From Pseudomonas viridiflava (lineage in GTDB: Bacteria > Pseudomonadota > Gammaproteobacteria > Pseudomonadales > Pseudomonadaceae), in assembly GCF_900591205.1 (NCBI RefSeq), contig NZ_UUPU01000047.1:186001-250000 (forward strand): 64,000 nucleotides of DNA, read 5' to 3'. The position numbers and the translations under genes are program-made. This document shows, piece after piece, positions 17,762-26,699 of this stretch. The notes under the pieces are model-generated. The model was not told where the DNA came from, searched no databases, and worked only from the letters and a program-made list of their open reading frames with translations. Within the stretch, counting starts at the first letter, position 1; the number at the start of each line of letters is the position of its first letter.

Positions 17762-18364
17762 ATGCGTCGTCTGTGTTTGATCCTGTTGCCCCTTGGGTTG
17801 GGCGCTTGCTCCAGCCCCAACCCTTACGTGGCCGCTTCCGCCCCGATTCCACCGGCTCCGGCCCAGGCTTCGACGACCTTTGATGCCAGCGCCTACCCGG
17901 CGCCGGTGCGCGACTACGGCGCCTATCGCAACTGGGCCTGGCGCAACGGTCAACTGCCGGCAGGCACGGCCTGGGCGGACTCGGCGCAAATTGCCGAAGC
18001 CGTCAGCGGCGCCCTCGACCAGCGCGGCCTGCGCCCGTTGCATGACAAGCGCCCGGCGGACCTGTTCGTGAGCGCGGATGTGCGCCTGGAGAAGCGCCTC
18101 AAGCAAGTCCAGGATGACTACGGCTATGGTTACGGCGGCTATAACCGTTATGGCAATGGCTATGGCATGTACAACTCGGTGCCGATCGTGCGCACCTATG
18201 AAGTGCAAGTGGTGGTGGTTCGTGTCAACTTGTTCGATGCCCGCACCGGTCAGCCGGTGTGGAGTGCCAGTGCGGAAACCGGCAGCCAGGGCAGCCTCAG
18301 CGAGCGGGGAGATGCTTTGCGCCAGGCGGTGCAAAAGGCAATGACCGCCTACCCGCCCAGTTAA
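17762..18364 (+). CDS. DUF4136 lipoprotein (first of a tandem pair)
   Basis: 200 aa. The signal peptide ends in lipobox GLGAC (Cys16) followed by a Pro/Ala-rich linker to about residue 40. The DUF4136 domain follows, with FDASAYPAPVRDYGAYRNWAW and LDQRGLRPL. A Tyr/Gly-rich loop near 120-140 (DYGYGYGGYNRYGNGYG) is distinctive. Probably an outer-membrane lipoprotein of unknown role. It shares the YxxWAW and ALDQRGLRP-type motifs with the next gene, so the two arose by tandem duplication. RBS GGAGG about 6 nt before the ATG. Confidence 0.83.
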   Translation: MRRLCLILLPLGLGACSSPNPYVAASAPIPPAPAQASTTFDASAYPAPVRDYGAYRNWAWRNGQLPAGTAWADSAQIAEAVSGALDQRGLRPLHDKRPADLFVSADVRLEKRLKQVQDDYGYGYGGYNRYGNGYGMYNSVPIVRTYEVQVVVVRVNLFDARTGQPVWSASAETGSQGSLSERGDALRQAVQKAMTAYPPS

Positions 18365-18409
18365 CAGCTATTCTCATTTCAAGCGCAGATCGCTCTTTGG
18401 AGAACAACC

Positions 18410-18967
18410 ATGTTTCGTCGTATTGCCACGCTTGCTTTTGTAGTGCTGCTGGGCGGCTGCCAGAACGCTCAGGTCAACCATGATTTTGATGCCAGCCGAG
18501 ACTTCGGCGCCTACCGCAGCTGGGCCTGGAAAGACCCGGCCCTGCAATACCGCCCCGATGACCCGCGGATCAAGAGCGACCTCACCGAACAACGCATCCG
18601 CCAGGCAGTGGGTGAGCAACTCGACCAGCGCGGCCTGCGCCCGGCAGCGGCCGGCGCCAAGGCTGATCTGAGGGTACAGGCTTACCTGATCGTCGAAGAC
18701 CGCCAGCAACAAGTCACCACCAACTACGGCGGTGCATGGGGCGGCCCGTGGAACGGCTACTGGGGGGCGCCGATGTACAACGAAACCCGCAACATCACCT
18801 ACAAAGTGGCGACCATCCAGATCGACCTGCTCGACGGCAAGGACGGCAAGCTGGTGTGGCGCGGCAGTGACGAACAGATGATGGCCACCTCGCCCAACCC
18901 GCAGGACCGCGACAAGGCCATCCGCGCCACGGTGACCCGCGTGCTCTCCAGCTACCCACCCCACTAA
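18410..18967 (+). CDS. DUF4136 lipoprotein (second of a tandem pair)
   Basis: 185 aa. Signal peptide with lipobox LLGGC (Cys17). The DUF4136 domain begins right after the linker (FDASRDFGAYRSWAWKDP) and contains EQLDQRGLRPAAAG, closely matching the upstream paralogue. The Tyr-rich loop is replaced by a Gly/Trp/Asn-rich one (NYGGAWGGPWNGYWG). Function unknown. 45 nt after the first copy, same strand, with GGAG upstream of the ATG; likely co-transcribed. Confidence 0.85.
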   Translation: MFRRIATLAFVVLLGGCQNAQVNHDFDASRDFGAYRSWAWKDPALQYRPDDPRIKSDLTEQRIRQAVGEQLDQRGLRPAAAGAKADLRVQAYLIVEDRQQQVTTNYGGAWGGPWNGYWGAPMYNETRNITYKVATIQIDLLDGKDGKLVWRGSDEQMMATSPNPQDRDKAIRATVTRVLSSYPPH

Positions 18968-18983
18968 AACCACCCCCTCCCCC

Positions 18984-19072
18984 TGTGGGAGCGGGCTTGC
19001 TCGCGAAAGCGCTGTATCAGTTAAAAAATAGCCTAACTGACAGAGCGCTTTTGCGAGCAAGCCCGCTCCCAC
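18984..19072. repeat. REP pair, GCGGGCTTGCTCGCG type
   Basis: Arms starting at 18984 and ending at 19072 form an inverted repeat with core GCGGGCTTGCTCGCGAAAGC on the left and one substitution (TTTTGCGAGC for TTTCGCGAGC) on the right. It lies between the DUF4136 pair and the TadG-like gene. Confidence 0.88.
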
Positions 19073-19154
19073 TTTGTTTTGTGGCCAGCGCACACCTCAA
19101 GCCTTGTCTACACTCCACAGCATCAACGGAGAGTAAGTGCTAAGGAGTGCCTTG

Positions 19155-21104
19155 ATGTCTCCCCGACTTGGTTACAGGCAACGTGGTGCGATTGGCCTGA
19201 TGGCGGTGAGCGTCCTGGCTGTGGCACTGGTATTTATGCTGCTGGCAGTGGACGGCGGTCGCGTGTACCTGGAGAAGCGCAAACTGCAGTCCATCGCCGA
19301 TACTTCGGCACTGGAAGCCGCCGGCCGTGGCGGCCTGTGCGGTTCCTTCACCACCGCCAACGACTACGCCACTCAGAATGCTTCACGCAACGGCTTCACC
19401 GTAGTCGCCGGCGATAACAGCCGTGGCCTGACCGTGACCTGCGGCACCTTGACCACCAACGCCGGCAATATTCGCGTATTCACCGCTGACGCCACTAAAA
19501 ATGACGCCGTGCGGGTCGTGGCGACTAACCAGGTGATGACCAGCATCGCGGCCGGTATCTGGAGTATGTTCAGCGGCGCTCCAATGTCCAGCCAGATGAA
19601 CTTGAGTGCAACCGCCGTGGCCGCGTATGCGCCGCCGGTGGCGCAACTGACGATTCGCAGCAGCCTGGCGTCGGTCGATTCCAGCCAATCTCCCGTAATG
19701 AACTTCGCCATCGGCAGTTTGCTCGGCGGCAACCTGTCGATCACGGCGGCGGGCTGGAATGGCATTTTGCAGACCAATGTGAATCTGCTCGGCTATCTGG
19801 ACCAGTTGGCAATCAACTTGAACGTGACGGCGGGGGACTACACCACGTTGTTAAATACCGCCGTGTCGGCCACCGACCTGATCAATGCGGCGGTGACGCT
19901 GTTGCAAAAAAACGGCTCGGCGGTGCAGGCCGTGGTCAATGACGTGCTGACAATCAAGGCCATCGCGCCCAATACCAAGGTGCTGACGGTGGGGAGCTTG
20001 CTGAATGTCGCGACGGGCACGCCGACCGCTGCGCTGAACACCGGCGTGCAGTTGTTTCAGCTGCTGGAGACGGTTGCACAGCTGTCCAACGGCAAGAGCG
20101 GCGTGAGTGTGGCCACCCAGGTGAATGTGCCCATCCTGGGCAGTGTTTCGATCCAGACCAAAGTGATTGAGCCTCCGCAGTTGTCGGCGTTCGGCAACCC
20201 CGCGCTGGCCAAGGCCGGGCTGGCCAACAACCCGCCGACCAATCAGATTTTTGTACGCACCGCGCAAGTCAGAACCCTGGTGATTGTGCAGGCGCCGGGG
20301 CTCAAGCTGGTGTCGGGGGTCGGCTCAATACTGACCGGGCTGGCGACCCCGGTATCGAAGGTGGTCGGCGGTTTGTTGAACCTGAATCTCCCTGATATCG
20401 TCGGCGGCGTTTTGTGCCTTTTGGCGTGTAATGTCAGCGACGTCGATATCACCACCTCGCTCTCCATTTACATCGAGGCGGCCAGCGCGCAAGCCTATGT
20501 CACCGACTTCAACTGCGCCACGCCTGCCAGCAAGTCGCTGACGGTAAACACGACCACCTCACTGGCCACTTTGGGCGTCGGTTATGTGGACCCGGTGGCG
20601 GTGTTTTCGTCGTCCGCGGCCGTCAATGTGCAGCCGGTGAGGCTGATCGACTTTGGCGAAAAATATTGCGTGCTTGGCATGATCTGCACCCTGCCGCGCA
20701 CCGCCGGGGTTGGCGGCGGCCTGAACTTGAAAGCGTTGTCCACCGTGGGCGCGCAAACCAGCACACTGCTGTTTTCACCGGTGAATGACATCAATGCGGC
20801 GACGATCTACAAAAGCCCACCCCCGACTGCGAATGTCATCAACAGCCTGGGGGCTACCTTGAGCGGTTTGCAGGTCACCTATGTGCCGCCCAGCGGTAGC
20901 ACACCCAGTAACCCGACGGGCGCCGTCACCACGGCGCTGAATACCATCATCAGTTCGGTGACCAGCCTCGTGCAGAATGTGCTGGCGCCGATACTCGATC
21001 CTATCGTCAATACCCTGCTCAAAGCCCTGGGCATCAGCGCGGGTAACGCTGAAGTCGGTGCCAACCTCAGCTGTCATTTGGGCCGCGCCTACTTGGTGAT
21101 CTAA
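19155..21104 (+). CDS. tadG: TadG-like Flp pilus protein
   Basis: 649 aa from ATG 19155, preceded by AAGGAG at 7 nt spacing. The N-terminus RQRGAIGLMAVSVLAVALVFMLLAVDGGRVYLEKRKLQ is the TadE/TadG-type signal-anchor (Flp assembly TadG N-terminal domain). The rest is a long, Asn/Thr/Val-rich, low-charge exported domain without recognisable enzymatic motifs. Equivalent to the large TadG-like protein at the edge of the P. aeruginosa flp-tad-rcp locus. TadG proteins are minor assembly factors anchored in the inner membrane and reaching into the periplasm. Its stop overlaps by 4 nt the stop of the convergent pprA. Confidence 0.8.
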   Translation: MSPRLGYRQRGAIGLMAVSVLAVALVFMLLAVDGGRVYLEKRKLQSIADTSALEAAGRGGLCGSFTTANDYATQNASRNGFTVVAGDNSRGLTVTCGTLTTNAGNIRVFTADATKNDAVRVVATNQVMTSIAAGIWSMFSGAPMSSQMNLSATAVAAYAPPVAQLTIRSSLASVDSSQSPVMNFAIGSLLGGNLSITAAGWNGILQTNVNLLGYLDQLAINLNVTAGDYTTLLNTAVSATDLINAAVTLLQKNGSAVQAVVNDVLTIKAIAPNTKVLTVGSLLNVATGTPTAALNTGVQLFQLLETVAQLSNGKSGVSVATQVNVPILGSVSIQTKVIEPPQLSAFGNPALAKAGLANNPPTNQIFVRTAQVRTLVIVQAPGLKLVSGVGSILTGLATPVSKVVGGLLNLNLPDIVGGVLCLLACNVSDVDITTSLSIYIEAASAQAYVTDFNCATPASKSLTVNTTTSLATLGVGYVDPVAVFSSSAAVNVQPVRLIDFGEKYCVLGMICTLPRTAGVGGGLNLKALSTVGAQTSTLLFSPVNDINAATIYKSPPPTANVINSLGATLSGLQVTYVPPSGSTPSNPTGAVTTALNTIISSVTSLVQNVLAPILDPIVNTLLKALGISAGNAEVGANLSCHLGRAYLVI

Positions 21105-23818
21105 ACCACCGGCAGCTCCACACAAAACCTCGCGCCTTCCTCGCCATTGGTGACGCTCAAGCGCCCGCCCATGTTTTCCACAATCCCGTAGCTCACCGAC
21201 AACCCCAACCCGGTGCCTACGCCAATCGGCTTGGTGGTGAAAAACGGTTCGAAAATCCGCTCCAGCAACCGGGCGTCGATCCCACCGCCGTTATCCTCCA
21301 CCCAGATCCGCACATGCCGGCTGTCGTGCTCGCAATGCACCGCGATCCAGGGGCGGAACTGCGTAACCTTTTCGCGTTTGCTCAGCAGCGCATCGCGGGC
21401 GTTGACCATCAGGTTGATCAGCACCTGCTCAAGCTGATCGACATGCCCTTTGACCTGCACCGCACAGTCCGCAGGCGTGATGCGCAGTTCCACGCCCTTG
21501 CCACGCATGCCCTCACTGAGCAGCGACAAGGTGCCTTCCACCGCCTGCGCCGGGTCGAACGGTTGCTGTTCGACTTCCGAACGACGGCCGAACACCCGCA
21601 TATGGTCCACCACCCGCGCTGCACGCTGGACCTGGGTGTCGATGCGCTGGAGCTTTTCGGTGAGGTAGTCGATCTGCGCATCGCCGTTGCTCAAGCGCTT
21701 GAGCACATTGACGATGGCCATGCGCATGACGTTCAGTGGCTGGTTGATCTCATGGGCCAGGCCCGTGGCCATTTCGCCGAGGGTGGCCATCTTGGCACTC
21801 TGGGTCATTTGCTGCTGGGAGCGCCGGACTTCGGTGTTGTCACGGCCCACCGCTTGTACCTCCACCAACGCGCCTTGCTCGTCAAACACCCCGCGGTCCG
21901 ACCACACCCACCAGGCATGTTCGCGCCCCGGCAGTTGCAAGCTGATTTCAGCGGTGCTGACCGGGAACTCCGGGGTCAGTTGGCTGATGCGCTGCACAAA
22001 CGCCTGGCGCTGTTCGTCCGACAGCCAATCCCCCAGGTGCAGCCCCGGCAGTTGCGCAGGCAGGCACTCCAGGTAGTTGGCCAGCGGCGTGTTGCCGAAG
22101 GTGAGGGTCAGGTCGGGGCGGTAGCGGCAGATCATCGCCGGGGAGTCTTCCACCAGGATGCGGTAGCGCTCTTCGCTGTGTTTGACTTGCTCGGCGGCCA
22201 GGGTCGCGTCGGTCACATCCAGCCACAACCCGACGGCCTCCACCGGCAGGCCGAGGTCATCGCGCAGCAGCTTGGCTTCGTCCAACAGCCAATGGTACTC
22301 GCCTTGTTTGTCGCGTACGCGGTAGCGGCTGCGCACGTTGCCCTCGCGCAGCAGCTGGCGGGTGCGCTCGAAATACAGGTCACGGTCGTCGGGGTGGATG
22401 AGCGACGCCAGGCTTTCGTGGGTGCAGTCGGCCAGGGTCCAGCCGAGCAGCGGCAGCAGGCTGTCGCTGAAAAACGCCGGGTGCAGGGCGCCGCCGACAT
22501 AGCGCTGAACGTAGATCACCGCCGGTGAACTGGCGATCAGGTTATCCAGCCGCGCATGGGCGGCGGCGGCTTGCAGTTGCTGGTTTTTGATATCGCTGAT
22601 ATCGAGCATGAAGCCGACCCAGCGCCGGTTGTCGCCGGTGCCCAATACCTGGCCTTGAACGCGATACCAGAGGGGGGTGTGATCGGCGTCGCTGCGTTGC
22701 AGGCGTACGCTGGTCAACAGGGGCTTGTCCAGGGCTTGCAGGTCGTGCAGGCGGCTGTTGAGTGCCTGGCGGTCGGCTGTGTGGATCAACTCCAGCCAGA
22801 GGCCCAGCGCCTGACGGGTCGGGCCGTCCTCCAGGCTGAGGCTGTGCAGTAACTGGGGGGCGAGTTGAATCTCCTGGGTGGCGGGCAGCAGCTCCCACCA
22901 GCCGGTGCCGAGCAGACCTTGCAGGGCTTCCATGCGCTCCAGCTGTTGATGGTTGCGCTGCTCGCGCAGGCGGCTCAGCAAGGGGGCGGCGAGGGCGGCG
23001 GTGAGGTTCAGCCAGTCGTGCTCGCTGGTGCGTGGCTGGCCGCTGTACAGGCCGCAGAGCAACCAGGCGGCGACGCCCTGGCCGTCACGGTAGGGCACCA
23101 GAAAACCGTCCGTGTTGCCGAACACGCTGTGCAGGCGCGGGTTGTCGCTGCGCCCTTGGGCGAGGCTCAACGGTGTGTTGCCATTGGCGCTGTCCAGGCG
23201 GGTGCCCAGGTGCTGGCCGGGCTGCCACAAGGCTGGCGCGTCGTGGGCGGCGTACTGGCTGTAGATGCGCCAGCCGTGGTCGTCTTCATCGAGCAATGCT
23301 AACGCGACACAGGGGATTCGCCAGCGCTGGGCCAGGCTGCGCAGTTGCTCATTGAACACCTCGGGCAAGCGGAACAGGCTGCAGACCCGCAACTGCTCGC
23401 TCATCTGGCAGGCCAGTTGATGGTTCTGTTCGCGGTGCTCGGCCAATTGCCGGTCGGCGAGCAAGTCGCCGACGTCCAGCAGGCGCAGGCTCCAGGTGTC
23501 ACCGTCGGGCTCGACCCAGCCACGGGTGTGCAGGACCTGGCCGGCGATGCCCCGCAAGTCCAAGTCCAGGTTTTGGTGTTGCCAGTCGGCGGGGCTGCCT
23601 TCGATGCTCAGAGCGCTGTTGGCGCACAGCAGATCGCGCAGTGGCGGGCCGCTCTCGTGTGCCGCCAGTTGGGAGCGCAGGGCGCCGCTGATGTTCAGGA
23701 CGTGGCCTTGATGATCCAGCTGCACGTGCAGCCCCGACATGGGCGCGGTGGACGTTTCGAGGGCCAGGGCGCTGGTGCGGCCCAGCAGGCGCCCGAAGAG
23801 GTTATCCCCCGAAGTCAA
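21101..23818 (-). CDS. pprA: PAS-domain sensor histidine kinase PprA
   Basis: 905 aa. The N-terminal half has PAS- and GAF-like regions and no obvious membrane segment. Further PAS/PAC units lie near 420-660. The kinase core then follows: H-box His689 in GLAHEINQPLN, N-box NARDAL, G1 EDNGGGID, F-box FEPFFTTK, and G2 GTGLGLS. Hybrid receiver domains are absent. By position beside tadF, fppA and pprB it is the PprA kinase that phosphorylates PprB to switch on Flp pili. The likely start is TTG 23818, overlapping the tadF stop as TTGA; the next ATG is 23740 without a clear RBS. Confidence 0.87.
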   Translation of the reverse strand: MTSGDNLFGRLLGRTSALALETSTAPMSGLHVQLDHQGHVLNISGALRSQLAAHESGPPLRDLLCANSALSIEGSPADWQHQNLDLDLRGIAGQVLHTRGWVEPDGDTWSLRLLDVGDLLADRQLAEHREQNHQLACQMSEQLRVCSLFRLPEVFNEQLRSLAQRWRIPCVALALLDEDDHGWRIYSQYAAHDAPALWQPGQHLGTRLDSANGNTPLSLAQGRSDNPRLHSVFGNTDGFLVPYRDGQGVAAWLLCGLYSGQPRTSEHDWLNLTAALAAPLLSRLREQRNHQQLERMEALQGLLGTGWWELLPATQEIQLAPQLLHSLSLEDGPTRQALGLWLELIHTADRQALNSRLHDLQALDKPLLTSVRLQRSDADHTPLWYRVQGQVLGTGDNRRWVGFMLDISDIKNQQLQAAAAHARLDNLIASSPAVIYVQRYVGGALHPAFFSDSLLPLLGWTLADCTHESLASLIHPDDRDLYFERTRQLLREGNVRSRYRVRDKQGEYHWLLDEAKLLRDDLGLPVEAVGLWLDVTDATLAAEQVKHSEERYRILVEDSPAMICRYRPDLTLTFGNTPLANYLECLPAQLPGLHLGDWLSDEQRQAFVQRISQLTPEFPVSTAEISLQLPGREHAWWVWSDRGVFDEQGALVEVQAVGRDNTEVRRSQQQMTQSAKMATLGEMATGLAHEINQPLNVMRMAIVNVLKRLSNGDAQIDYLTEKLQRIDTQVQRAARVVDHMRVFGRRSEVEQQPFDPAQAVEGTLSLLSEGMRGKGVELRITPADCAVQVKGHVDQLEQVLINLMVNARDALLSKREKVTQFRPWIAVHCEHDSRHVRIWVEDNGGGIDARLLERIFEPFFTTKPIGVGTGLGLSVSYGIVENMGGRLSVTNGEEGARFCVELPVV

Positions 23819-24258
23819 AACTGCAGGCTCGAACGGGCGGAAAGGCTGGTCGGCAGGCTCGGTACTGTGCCGACGCCCGGTAACACCAAGGCCGGGAACA
23901 CCGAGTAGAGGTTGCTGGTGGGATAGTTGATCGCGACGGTCAGCGTGGTGCCGGTATAGGTGGCGCTGATGTAGTTGCTCGAAAACTGGAAACTCGGCGG
24001 TATCCAGTTCAACTGCGCCACGACGGTGTCTTTGGCGCGTTGCGTGAGTTGCGTGGAGTACGCGTTGCCTGCGCTAACCGGGTCCACGGCCATGGCCTGG
24101 CGCACCGCTTCGGCCGCCGCCTGGTTGAAGGACTGCATCAACAGCAGCGGCAAGGTATAGCTGATCAACCCATAGAACACCGCAAAAAAGATCGCGAAGA
24201 CCAGGGCGAACTCGATCGCCGCCGCACCTTTTTGCTTTCTAGGGAGGCTTGTTTTCAT
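23815..24258 (-). CDS. tadF: TadF/TadE-like minor pseudopilin
   Basis: 147 aa. Short basic N-terminus then RKQKGAAAIEFALVFAIFF, a Flp-type prepilin motif: cleavage is expected after the Gly of QKG, leaving a mature chain with Glu at +5 (AAAIEF). One hydrophobic helix, then a Ser/Thr-rich domain. TadE/TadF pseudopilins are processed by the same peptidase as Flp and are needed for pilus assembly. Overlaps the pprA start by 4 nt; divergent from fppA. Confidence 0.85.
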   Translation of the reverse strand: MKTSLPRKQKGAAAIEFALVFAIFFAVFYGLISYTLPLLLMQSFNQAAAEAVRQAMAVDPVSAGNAYSTQLTQRAKDTVVAQLNWIPPSFQFSSNYISATYTGTTLTVAINYPTSNLYSVFPALVLPGVGTVPSLPTSLSARSSLQF

Positions 24259-24330
24259 GACTGCGTCTATCCTGACGGCTACTACTTGATATCAGCATAG
24301 AATCATTCAGCCAAAAGGGATGTTTTTTAC

Positions 24331-24780
24331 GTGATCCATGGCGTGGTGGTAATGCTCTGGCTGGGGCTCTGTGCACTGCAGGATATGCGTCAACGGCAAA
24401 TCGCCAATGGGTTGACCCTGGGCGGGGGGCTGTTGGCGTTGTTTTATCTGCTTTGGGTCGGCGCCACATGGTTGGGCGCGCCGGCCGCAGAGGGCGGCTG
24501 GGCCTTCGCCGTGGCCCTGCTGCTGACCCTGCCGGGTTATGCGATGGGCCGCTTCGGCGCCGGGGATGTGAAGCTGGTGGCGGCCCTGGCCCTGGCCACT
24601 ACGCTGGACGCTTTATTGTGGTCGTTGATCGGTGCCGCGCTGGTTCTGGGTGGGGGGTTATTTATCCGTCAATGGTTTAGCGCGCGTCGTGATAACCCGG
24701 CAAACAACGCGTCAACAAAACAGCCTTTTGCACCGTTTTTATTGACAGGTTTTGCACTGTATTTATTTTGGATCCACTAG
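24331..24780 (+). CDS. fppA: Type IVb prepilin peptidase
   Basis: 149 aa, a short A24-family (TadV/CpaA-like) aspartic prepilin peptidase. The two catalytic aspartates are visible: Asp18 in ALQDMRQRQIAN and Asp79 in FGAGDVKL (the GxGD motif). Several membrane helices; the cytoplasmic methylase domain of PilD is absent, as expected for FppA. It processes Flp and the pseudopilins. GTG start at 24331 with AAGGGA upstream at about 10 nt. Followed at 115 nt by pprB. Confidence 0.9.
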   Translation: MIHGVVVMLWLGLCALQDMRQRQIANGLTLGGGLLALFYLLWVGATWLGAPAAEGGWAFAVALLLTLPGYAMGRFGAGDVKLVAALALATTLDALLWSLIGAALVLGGGLFIRQWFSARRDNPANNASTKQPFAPFLLTGFALYLFWIH

Positions 24781-24894
24781 TCGCACAAGGCTTCTATCGC
24801 TATGTACATAGCCGGAAAGTAGGTCTACTTTTATTGAGTGGATATAGAGGATTCTTCGTAAAAAGGGATAGGTCAATCTTTTGGCTTGCCAAGC

Positions 24895-25692
24895 ATGGAG
24901 TCGCGAGTGAACAAAGTAACATCGGCTGTAAAAGTGCTCGTGGTCGACGATCAACCATTGATCGTGGAAGAACTCTGCGAATTCCTCGAAAGCAGTGGCT
25001 ACCGCTGCGTCCCTTGTGAGTCCAGCCGACACGCCTTGCAGCGCTTCAGCGAGGACGCCGAAATCGGCCTGGTGCTGTGTGACCTGCACATGCCCGACAT
25101 GGACGGTATCGAGCTGGTGCAGGCCATGCAGAAGCTGGCGGGCAAGCAGCGGGCGTTCGAGTCGATCATGCTCACTGGGCGTGCCGACAAGCAGGACGTG
25201 ATCCAGGCGCTGCGTGCGGGCTTTTCGGACTACTACCAAAAGCCGATCAACCTCGATGAATTGCTCGAGGGCCTGCAACGCCAGGAAGCGGCACTCGAAG
25301 AGCGGCAGAAAGAACTGCAGCTTGGGCATCTGAACCAGAAGCTGCAGTACCTTTCCGAGTCCATCAACGACCTGTACCAGGACCTCGACAAAGTGCGCCG
25401 CAGCCCAGCCGGCTTGGCAGATGATGTCGAGCCGGTGGCCGAGGAGCCCGGGCCGGTGGAGATTCCTACGATTTTCAACCAGCTGTCCCCGCGCCAGTTG
25501 GATGTTGCACGCCTGGTCGGCAAGGGCCAGACCAACTACCAGATCGCCTGTGAACTGGGGATCACCGAGAACACAGTCAAGTTGTACGTGTCCCAGGTGT
25601 TGCGCTTGACCCATATGCATAACCGCACCCAGCTGGCGTTGGCGTTGTCGCCGAGCAACTCGGCAATGCGCCAGCGGGTGACCGCCCACTGA
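24895..25692 (+). CDS. pprB: Response regulator PprB (REC + LuxR-type HTH)
   Basis: 265 aa from ATG 24895; GTG 24907 is an alternative with better RBS spacing (GGAG 6 nt upstream). The receiver domain is N-terminal with phospho-acceptor Asp63 (CDLHMPDMDG, numbering from ATG), acidic pair VVDDQ and Lys in YYQKPI. A charged, coiled-coil-like linker (EALEERQKELQLGHLNQKLQ) leads to a LuxR/NarL-type HTH (LSPRQLDVARLVGKGQTNYQ). PprB is the activator of the flp-tad-rcp genes and other surface factors in P. aeruginosa. It converges on the tad operon end, 6 nt from the DUF3613 stop. Confidence 0.93.
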   Translation: MESRVNKVTSAVKVLVVDDQPLIVEELCEFLESSGYRCVPCESSRHALQRFSEDAEIGLVLCDLHMPDMDGIELVQAMQKLAGKQRAFESIMLTGRADKQDVIQALRAGFSDYYQKPINLDELLEGLQRQEAALEERQKELQLGHLNQKLQYLSESINDLYQDLDKVRRSPAGLADDVEPVAEEPGPVEIPTIFNQLSPRQLDVARLVGKGQTNYQIACELGITENTVKLYVSQVLRLTHMHNRTQLALALSPSNSAMRQRVTAH

Positions 25693-25698
25693 CGGGTG

Positions 25699-25968
25699 TT
25701 ATTGGCTTTTCGCGCCTTGGGATGACCCGCCGGTGTTCGACTCAAAGAACTCCGGAATCGGATGCTTGTTGCTGTCCAACCAGCGTTGCATAGCCTGCTC
25801 CCGTTCGGCGGGGGTAGTCTTTTGCGGCGTGGGTGATGCTGCACTGCCATTGACCTGCAAGGCCATCCAGTTTTCTGTTTCGGCCTGTTGCGGGGACGAT
25901 GGCCCCGGTTCGATGGCCCCTGCGCTTAATGGCAGCAGCGCCAGGCAAACAAGAGTGTGGGCTTTCAT
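25699..25968 (-). CDS. DUF3613 small exported protein of the tad operon
   Basis: 89 aa from ATG 25968, with AAGGAG 6 nt upstream; a TTG one codon earlier is in frame. Cleavable signal peptide (LVCLALLPLSAGA). The mature chain is polar and Pro/Gln-rich with EREQAMQRWLDSNKHPIPEFF, characteristic of DUF3613 proteins at the end of Pseudomonas tad operons. Role unknown. Last gene of the minus-strand operon that starts at rcpC. Confidence 0.82.
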   Translation of the reverse strand: MKAHTLVCLALLPLSAGAIEPGPSSPQQAETENWMALQVNGSAASPTPQKTTPAEREQAMQRWLDSNKHPIPEFFESNTGGSSQGAKSQ

Positions 25969-25978
25969 CAATCGCTCC

Positions 25979-26689
25979 TTACTTGATGGTCACTGGCAGC
26001 GCATCGCTGACCGCCGCTACTTTGCGCGTCCTGGCGTTTGCATCCTTGAGTTTTGCGGCGCGTGCCTGGGCCTCGGTGACCTGCTCGGGGCTCAGGCCCA
26101 ACTGGCCGGTCACTTTGGCCGCCTGCCCCCAGTCATCCTGATAGATCAGCAGGGTCACCAGGTTGACGGCGGCCAACGGGTCGTCCTGTTTGAGCTCGAT
26201 GGCCGTCATGAACTCAAAGCGTGCGTCTTCGAGGCGCAATTGGTTGAGGTACACCACGCCCAGGTCATTGCGGACTTTCTCGTCGGTGGGCGCCAGGCGC
26301 GCCGCCCGTTGCATGTGGTCCATCGCCAGGGCGTTGTCGCCCTTGGCCGCCGCCAGTTGCCCCAGGCCATGTTCGCCTTCGGCGGTCATGCAGGTGCCCA
26401 GCAGGCTGCGGTACAACGGCTCGGCTTCGGTGCGCCCCAGCAACCGGTAGTTGCGGGCTTTGCGCTGGCGCACCTGAGGCAAGCTGTCTGGAAGGCTCTG
26501 CAGGTTGGCCAGGCTGGCGTGCAGTTTGCCTTCGTTGGCCTGGTCATCGGAGAGGTTGAGCGCCAGCTCCTGATCCGAACTCGGCTTGGAGCAACTGCCG
26601 GGTGCGGTCAACGCCGCCCAGGGGGATTGGCCATTCGTGGCACAGCCGCCGAGCATCAGCAGGGCCAGGCCGGCAATCAGTGCTTTCAT
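25979..26689 (-). CDS. tadD: Tad pilus assembly lipoprotein TadD
   Basis: 236 aa. Signal peptide with lipobox LGGC (Cys16), then tetratricopeptide-like helices (for example YRSLLGTCMTAEGEHGLGQL, MQRAARLAPTDEKVRNDLGV). TadD is the pilotin-like TPR lipoprotein that helps the RcpA secretin assemble. ATG 26689 has AGGAG upstream; a TTG one codon before is in frame. 7 nt from tadC and 10 nt from the DUF3613 gene. Confidence 0.9.
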   Translation of the reverse strand: MKALIAGLALLMLGGCATNGQSPWAALTAPGSCSKPSSDQELALNLSDDQANEGKLHASLANLQSLPDSLPQVRQRKARNYRLLGRTEAEPLYRSLLGTCMTAEGEHGLGQLAAAKGDNALAMDHMQRAARLAPTDEKVRNDLGVVYLNQLRLEDARFEFMTAIELKQDDPLAAVNLVTLLIYQDDWGQAAKVTGQLGLSPEQVTEAQARAAKLKDANARTRKVAAVSDALPVTIK

Positions 26690-26699
26690 CAATCTCTCC

